Notes under the pieces: model-generated
Databases searched by the model: none
What the model was told of the DNA's origin: nothing
Seen by the model: only the letters and a program-made list of their open reading frames with translations
In this document: positions 59,329 through 64,000 of the stretch, piece by piece
How positions within the stretch are numbered: the first letter of the stretch is position 1
Layout: each line of letters begins with the position of its first letter
From: Williamsia serinedens
Lineage (GTDB): Bacteria; Actinomycetota; Actinomycetes; Mycobacteriales; Mycobacteriaceae
DNA length: 64,000 nucleotides
Assembly: GCF_024171725.1 (NCBI RefSeq)
Contig: NZ_JAMTCG010000005.1
Location: 372,001 to 436,000 of the forward strand
Direction of reading: 5' to 3'
Position numbers and translations under genes: made by a program

Positions 59329-60675
59329 GTGGATACGATGCGCACTGTAACGAATCGTGCAGGTGAGGGTAGCTTTACGGACAACGCCGAGCCTCAATCC
59401 GGCGCGCAGAAGATCCGCTCGATCTTGTTCGTTGGCCTCAATTACAAGCCGGAGCCGACAGGGATCGCGGTGTACACGACCGATGCCGCGGAAGGGCTCG
59501 CCGCCCTGGGGCATCGGGTCACAGTGATCACGGGATATCCGCATTACCCGCAGTGGCACATGGACCGGCCCTATCTCTTCGGGCGTCGCGACGAACGTGT
59601 CCACGGCGTACGGGTGATCCGCGTGAAGCATCCGGTGCCGGGGCGACCGACCCTCCTTCACCGCGCGTTCATGGAGGTCGTGTTCGGCGTGAGGTCGGTT
59701 CGTGCGATCGCCTCCGCGCGTGACAACTACGACGCAGTCATCTGCGTGTCACCCGCTCTGCTCGCGAGCGCGATCGTGGTGGCGTGGTTCCGGCGCCGGA
59801 GGCACCGACCCGCTGTCGGGTTGTGGGTTCAGGATCTCTACAGCCGTGCGGCGGTCGAGACGGGTGGCGTGGCCGTACGGGCTGCAGCCTGGGTCTTTGC
59901 GCTCGAGTTGCGACTGCTGCACGCGGTCGACTCCGTGGCGGTGATCCATCAACGCTTCTCGACCCATGTCGTCGACGCCATGGGCGTCCCGATGCGCAGA
60001 ACGACGACCATCCGAAACTGGTGCCATTCCGCGCCTCGTCCCGAGATGACGCGTACGGAAGCCCGGGCCTCATTGGGATGGGATCAATGGCAGGGAGCGA
60101 TAGCGGTTCACGCCGGGAACATGGGTGTGAAACAGAACTTGGATGCGATCGTGGATGCGGCACGCGAAGCAACCAGAATCGGCGCAGACATCACTTTCGT
60201 TCTCATCGGCGATGGAAATCAGCGCACCAGACTGGAGAATTCCGCGCGAGGAATGAAGAATGTGGTCTTCATGGACCCCATGGGTGAAAGCGATTTTCGC
60301 GCAGCGTTGAGAGGGGCGGATGTGCTTCTGGTCAGTGAACTGCAATCGCTCCGAGAGATGTCACTCCCGAGCAAACTGACCTCGTATTTTCAGAGCGGAA
60401 CTCCCGTTGTTGCAGCAACACCGTCGGATTCGATCACCGCGAGTGAAATGGCGGAGTCGGGGGCGGGGCTCAGGGTCGAACCGGACGCTCCGCTGGCCAT
60501 CGTGGAGGCGATCCGCCATCTGGCGGACGACACCGAGTTCGCCAAACGCTGCGCGGAAGCGGCCATGCGACACGTCGATCACGTGTTGGGCCGAGACACC
60601 GCGATGACCGTTCTGCAGCACTGGATCGAGTCGCTGGCAGGGCGCGACGCGTCTGTCGTAGCGGCGGCGCGGTGA
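59329..60675 (+). CDS. WcaI-like family-4 glycosyltransferase
   Basis: A 448-residue GT4 enzyme resembling colanic-acid WcaI: ILFVGLNYKPEPTGIAVYTT near residue 32, VITGYPHYPQWHM, HGVRVIRVKHPVPGRPT, VGLWVQDLYSRAAVETG and the donor half IAVHAGNMGVKQNLDAIVDA, with SLREMSLPSKLTSYFQSGTP. Start GTG 59329; an ATG at 59338 is also possible. The 236-bp gap before it has no gene and probably a promoter. Its stop overlaps the next start (GTGA). Confidence 0.88.
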   Translation: MDTMRTVTNRAGEGSFTDNAEPQSGAQKIRSILFVGLNYKPEPTGIAVYTTDAAEGLAALGHRVTVITGYPHYPQWHMDRPYLFGRRDERVHGVRVIRVKHPVPGRPTLLHRAFMEVVFGVRSVRAIASARDNYDAVICVSPALLASAIVVAWFRRRRHRPAVGLWVQDLYSRAAVETGGVAVRAAAWVFALELRLLHAVDSVAVIHQRFSTHVVDAMGVPMRRTTTIRNWCHSAPRPEMTRTEARASLGWDQWQGAIAVHAGNMGVKQNLDAIVDAAREATRIGADITFVLIGDGNQRTRLENSARGMKNVVFMDPMGESDFRAALRGADVLLVSELQSLREMSLPSKLTSYFQSGTPVVAATPSDSITASEMAESGAGLRVEPDAPLAIVEAIRHLADDTEFAKRCAEAAMRHVDHVLGRDTAMTVLQHWIESLAGRDASVVAAAR

Positions 60676-61484
60676 TCGGCTCGTCGATCTCCGTCCTGGT
60701 CCCATGTCTCAATGCCGCGACATTCGTCGCCGAGGCCGTGGCAAGTGCACAAAATCAGATGGGTCCCGACGATGAGTTGATCATCCAGGACGGTGGTTCG
60801 ACGGACGGCACAGTCGACATCCTCAGGGCTGTCTGCGACAAGGACAATCGACTCACCCTCGTGCAGGAGAGGGACTCCGGGCAGTCGGATGCGTTGAACA
60901 AGGCGCTCGCGAGAGCAACCAAGGCGTGGGTTCTGTGGCTGAACGCGGACGACGTCATTCTTCCTGGCGCGATGGATTCGGTGCGGCGACGGATCTCAGA
61001 AGACCCACGGGCTGAGGTGATCTGCGGAGCGCATCGAATTCTCCGGTCTGACGGGGAGGTCGTCGACGAGTTCCCGGGTCGTCTCCTGACCACCTCGGAG
61101 GTTCTCCGCCGTGGGTGCGCAACCTTCTCGGGGTCGGTGGTCATGCGGACAGATCTCCTGCGCTCCGTCGGCGGATTCAGAACCGATCTCCAATGCACGA
61201 TGGACATGGCGCTCCAGCTGGAAGTGGCCGCACGCACTCCGCGTCAGTCTGTGATCGACGAGCCCATCGGCGCGCTCCGTTTCCATGAGGCATCAAAAAC
61301 GGCGCGGTTATGGCGCGTGTTCCTCTCCGAGTCCATGCATCTGCGGAGGGCCTACGCCAGCGGGCTGGGCGAGCAGGTGAACGCTGCGACGGGTGCCGCG
61401 ATCCTGGTTGCGTCTATTCCTGTGTTCCGAATTCGATTGACACCGTCCTACAGGCGAATTCGTCGGCTGGTGGCCGCGAGGTGA
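60672..61484 (+). CDS. Family-2 glycosyltransferase
   Basis: A 270-residue GT-A inverting glycosyltransferase with SISVLVPCLNAATFVAEAVA at the start, the nucleotide-binding DDELIIQDGGSTDGT, and the metal-binding DxD-type LWLNADDVILPGA near residue 95. No membrane helices, so it acts on the cytosolic face. GTGA overlaps on both sides link it to the WcaI-like gene and the flippase. Confidence 0.88.
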   Translation: MIGSSISVLVPCLNAATFVAEAVASAQNQMGPDDELIIQDGGSTDGTVDILRAVCDKDNRLTLVQERDSGQSDALNKALARATKAWVLWLNADDVILPGAMDSVRRRISEDPRAEVICGAHRILRSDGEVVDEFPGRLLTTSEVLRRGCATFSGSVVMRTDLLRSVGGFRTDLQCTMDMALQLEVAARTPRQSVIDEPIGALRFHEASKTARLWRVFLSESMHLRRAYASGLGEQVNAATGAAILVASIPVFRIRLTPSYRRIRRLVAAR

Positions 61485-62731
61485 CGGCAACTCAGGAGCG
61501 TCGGGCGAGCTCGGCCAGATCGGCATCGTTGTGGCGAGTCGTTTCTCGCGCCGCGAGCTCGGCGATGCTCGCGGCCACACTCGTGGTTCTCGCCGCGGGG
61601 ACCTCGGTTGCGCAGTTCGGGATAATGATGGTGGCGTACTCGGCTGCCCTCATCGTCGGGCTCGTGGCGGGGGGCGGTGCACCAGCGCGCGCTCTGCGCA
61701 CCGGCGGGGGCGCGTCGGGCCGCCGTCTGCTGCCATCACTGTTCGTGTCTCACACTGTGCCGCTGACGGTCCTCGGCGTCGGGATGCTCGCCGTCGCGTG
61801 GACCGCCGGCTGGCCGGTCGCAGTTGTGGTCGGACTGACGCTCGGTCTGTCGGACTCGTTTCAGAACTACGCGCAGTCCCACCTCGCCGGATTGCAGATG
61901 CACACTGCGACCAGCGCGCTCGTGATCGCTCAACGGGCCGTCCCGTTGGTGCTCGTCTGTATGGCGCCGGAACCGCTGGTCGGCGCGCTCATCGGTTTCG
62001 CCGCGATGGGTCTCCTTGCGATCGCGGCACCAGCGGTGGTGGTGGCCGTCGGTGAGTGGAAGGGGATTCGCCCGACGGGAAGCTGGGGGTTCTGGTCCTA
62101 CTCACTTACCGGGATCCTCTTCATGCTGCAGGTCCCGCTCGTCGGCTGGTTGGGTGCGGGCACGGTCGTGGCGTTCTTCGCGCTCGGTGCGCGGCTTGTC
62201 GGACCGGTGACGCTGATATCGGTCTCGCTGTCGACGGTGGTCATCCCCCAGATGGTGACGGCGATCGGAACGCCTCGACTCGACGTCCTCTATCGGCAGT
62301 TCCGGCGCCTCTGTTGGGCGTACCTCGTGCTCGTCGTGGCCGGGTCGGTCCCGGGCGCCTACCTCATCGTCGCCGTGCTCGGGCCCCGCTACGACCCCGC
62401 GGTACCGTTTCTCGTCGGAATGGCCGTGGGCGCAGGGCTGTCGGCGTGTTCGCAGGCTGCCAATGCGTTGCTGATCGCCGTACACCGACCGTGGCAATCC
62501 ACTGCTGCGATCGCTGCCGGCGGGGCCGTCTCGCTGGTCATCATCACCGCGCTGTGCGTGAGTGGCCTGCAGCAACACATCTGGGTCTCGCCGATCGTGG
62601 GAGAGACAGTCGTTCTGGCCGCGATGTCGCGCGCCGCTCGGGTGGCCCTCGCGGAGGTGAGGACGTCGGCTGAGGCCGACGACACGGTCGCCGGTGGAGT
62701 CCCGTGTCGAGCGGAGCCGCAATGCCGCTAG
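61481..62731 (+). CDS. Wzx-like polysaccharide flippase (MOP superfamily)
   Basis: A 416-residue protein with about twelve membrane helices and few charged loops, typical of Wzx/MATE-like exporters that flip undecaprenyl- or decaprenyl-linked repeat units outward (AQFGIMMVAYSAALIVGLVA, GLSDSFQNYAQSHLAGLQMH, RLVGPVTLISVSLSTVVIPQ). GTG overlap with the upstream stop. No Wzy polymerase is visible in the window; it may lie beyond the end. Confidence 0.75.
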   Translation: MTATQERRASSARSASLWRVVSRAASSAMLAATLVVLAAGTSVAQFGIMMVAYSAALIVGLVAGGGAPARALRTGGGASGRRLLPSLFVSHTVPLTVLGVGMLAVAWTAGWPVAVVVGLTLGLSDSFQNYAQSHLAGLQMHTATSALVIAQRAVPLVLVCMAPEPLVGALIGFAAMGLLAIAAPAVVVAVGEWKGIRPTGSWGFWSYSLTGILFMLQVPLVGWLGAGTVVAFFALGARLVGPVTLISVSLSTVVIPQMVTAIGTPRLDVLYRQFRRLCWAYLVLVVAGSVPGAYLIVAVLGPRYDPAVPFLVGMAVGAGLSACSQAANALLIAVHRPWQSTAAIAAGGAVSLVIITALCVSGLQQHIWVSPIVGETVVLAAMSRAARVALAEVRTSAEADDTVAGGVPCRAEPQCR

Positions 62732-63351
62732 GAGACTTCGCTGTTCTGTTGCGGTGGCGATCGGTGGCGATCGTGCTCGGGTGCCTACTCGTCGCGGTGA
62801 CGGTCGCGTATTCGGCAGATTCGCTCGTGGGCCGAACGTACGCGGCGACTGCGCGCGTCTATGTCGGCGTCGCCGCTCCGGTTGCGGCACCCGGCCAGTT
62901 GCCCACCGTGTCGGCGTTTTCCCGCGATCAGCTGACGGCCTTCTCGGCGTTGGCGGTGGGAAGCACGGTCACCGCCCCTGCGCGCGCGTCGGGGAAACTG
63001 GACATGACCGACAGCGAGCTCGCCCGATCCATCGAGATCACCTCACCGACCGAGACGACGCTCGTCGATGTCACCGTCTCATCCGGGTCTGCACGAGAGA
63101 GTGCACGGGCGGCGAATGCTGTTGCAGAACAACTGGCCGCCGTCATCGCCGACCCGGGATCCTCGATCAAGGCGCAGGTCGTCGAGCCCGCAGATGTGCC
63201 CTCCAACCCAGTTGCGCCCTTCACCCGCAGGAACGTCGGCCTCGCCGCCGTGATCGGACTCGTCATCGGTGCCGGATGGTGCCTGCGGGGCTCACTGATG
63301 CGCGAGATCGACACCTCGTGGACACGACACCGGAGGAATGCCTCAACATGA
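62722..63351 (+). CDS. Wzz/CapA-type chain-length protein
   Basis: A 209-residue protein with two membrane helices (about residues 17-35 and 171-190) enclosing an extracytoplasmic domain (RTYAATARVYVGVAAPVAAP ... IEITSPTETTLVDVTVSSGS, then the Pro-rich VEPADVPSNPVAPFTRRNVG before the second helix). This is the Wzz/CpsC topology, without a kinase domain. I chose ATG 62722 because GGAG lies five bases upstream; GTG 62704 is an alternative. ATGA overlap with the next gene. Confidence 0.8.
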   Translation: MPLGDFAVLLRWRSVAIVLGCLLVAVTVAYSADSLVGRTYAATARVYVGVAAPVAAPGQLPTVSAFSRDQLTAFSALAVGSTVTAPARASGKLDMTDSELARSIEITSPTETTLVDVTVSSGSARESARAANAVAEQLAAVIADPGSSIKAQVVEPADVPSNPVAPFTRRNVGLAAVIGLVIGAGWCLRGSLMREIDTSWTRHRRNAST

Positions 63352-64000
63352 TCCGTCGACTGCTTGCCGCTCTTCTGCGTCCGGTCGAGCCCTTCCTCTG
63401 GATGCTTCCCCCGTCGCGGCTCAAGAACCGGGCGCTGACGCTGATCGGGCACGACATCGCGGCGACAGCGCGAATCGGCCCTGTGTTGGTCCTCGGGTGT
63501 GAACGGATAGTCGTCGGCGAGAGGTCGACCATTGGGCCGTTCAACGTCTTTCGGTCGATGCGGCTGGTCCGGATCGGTATCGACTGCATCTTCGGTCAGC
63601 TCAACTACGTAAGCGCCGCGCCGAGTTTTCGGGCTCTGCACCCTGACGCGGGCGGGCTCATCATCGGCGACCTGACGATCGTGACGAACAGGCACTATTT
63701 CGATTGCTCGGGGGAAGTCGTGCTGAAGGCGCGGTCAATCGTCGGTGGCGTCCGCACGATTCTGCAGACCCACGAGGCGGACCTCGGACGGTGCACGCAA
63801 ACAGCGGGACGGATCACGCTGCATGAAGGTGCCATGACGGCGACTGGGTGCATCCTGATGCGGGGCGCCGAGCTGCCGTCCAATTCGATGCTCGCGGCGG
63901 GCTCATTGCTGAGGGGCGCCACGAAGAACGGGGCGCCCGCCGAACACCTCTACGTCGGCCGACCGGCCGAGGCGGTACGTCCTCTCCCGCCTATGAAGTA
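63348..64000 (+). CDS. Left-handed beta-helix acyltransferase, partial
   Basis: Reading on from the ATG at 63348 (ATGA overlap), the frame stays open to the window's end, giving at least 217 residues. The hexapeptide pattern of WcaB/WbbJ-type O-acetyltransferases is visible: IGPVLVLGCERIVVGERSTI, LIIGDLTIVTNRHYFDCSGE, LKARSIVGGVRTILQTHEAD and AMTATGCILMRGAELPSNSM. It probably acylates a sugar of the polysaccharide. The 3' end is missing. Confidence 0.8.
   Translation, partial: MIRRLLAALLRPVEPFLWMLPPSRLKNRALTLIGHDIAATARIGPVLVLGCERIVVGERSTIGPFNVFRSMRLVRIGIDCIFGQLNYVSAAPSFRALHPDAGGLIIGDLTIVTNRHYFDCSGEVVLKARSIVGGVRTILQTHEADLGRCTQTAGRITLHEGAMTATGCILMRGAELPSNSMLAAGSLLRGATKNGAPAEHLYVGRPAEAVRPLPPMK

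Overview
The window is a high-GC chromosomal segment from a mycolic-acid-type actinobacterium (order Mycobacteriales). Gordonia or Williamsia fit best, but the genus is an inference from gene content, not a database match. The evidence is: Lsr2, an EspR-like regulator and a BldC-like regulator; an LCP ligase; cutinase-family secreted esterases; a 13E12-type DUF222-HNH gene; an F420-type LLM oxidoreductase; a CysK2-type sulfocysteine synthase; and a backbone whose order (ccsB ... menA ... menE - DUF3349 - small membrane protein - pitA - glyoxalase-like) parallels M. tuberculosis Rv0529-Rv0546c, opened up here by inserted genes. I saw no tRNA, rRNA, CRISPR array or complete insertion sequence.

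Layout. 1-9 kb: end of ccsB, EspR-like and BldC-like regulators, a tightly overlapping operon (DUF4229, CysK2-like enzyme, MacB/FtsX-type ABC transporter), a G-quadruplex tract beside an inverted 21-bp repeat array, an HTH/Clp-N stress pair, and menA. 9-20 kb: a large SARP/AfsR-type regulator, a DrrAB-like exporter, a second inverted 21-bp array, an LCP ligase, a two-component cluster with an extra kinase-like protein and a receiver-less LuxR protein, and a nitroreductase. 20-27 kb: small stress-type genes behind two GTTT-N15/16-GGG promoters, menE, two DUF3349 genes, pitA, a VOC protein, a lipoprotein, an F420-type oxidoreductase and lsr2. 27-39 kb (accessory): diguanylate cyclase, OpgC-like acyltransferase, a one-module A-T-TE synthetase, a carbohydrate-esterase-like protein, a 13E12 HNH gene, two cutinase-like proteins and a nitroreductase gene broken by an in-frame amber codon.

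39-47.5 kb holds the most notable system: a compact operon of RDD/zinc-ribbon protein, FHA-bearing EssC/EccC-like triple ATPase, WXG100 protein, long WXG-type protein, unknown cytosolic protein and an anchored DUF6777-like protein. It is a type VII-secretion-like unit with no EccB, EccD, EccE or mycosin gene nearby. 48-56 kb is a second notable unit: a four-gene overlapping operon of BcsB-like protein, polytopic membrane protein, BcsA-like processive glycosyltransferase and GT-C-like protein, facing a GH5-like lipoprotein gene. This looks like a cellulose-synthase-like exopolysaccharide machine. After a 1.4-kb decayed spacer, 57.2-64 kb is a Wzx/Wzz-type polysaccharide cluster (FkbM methyltransferase, three glycosyltransferases, flippase, chain-length protein, acyltransferase) that runs off the end.

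Most operons use 4-nt GTGA or ATGA stop/start overlaps, which I used to choose many starts. All functions are read from motifs and family knowledge without database searches.
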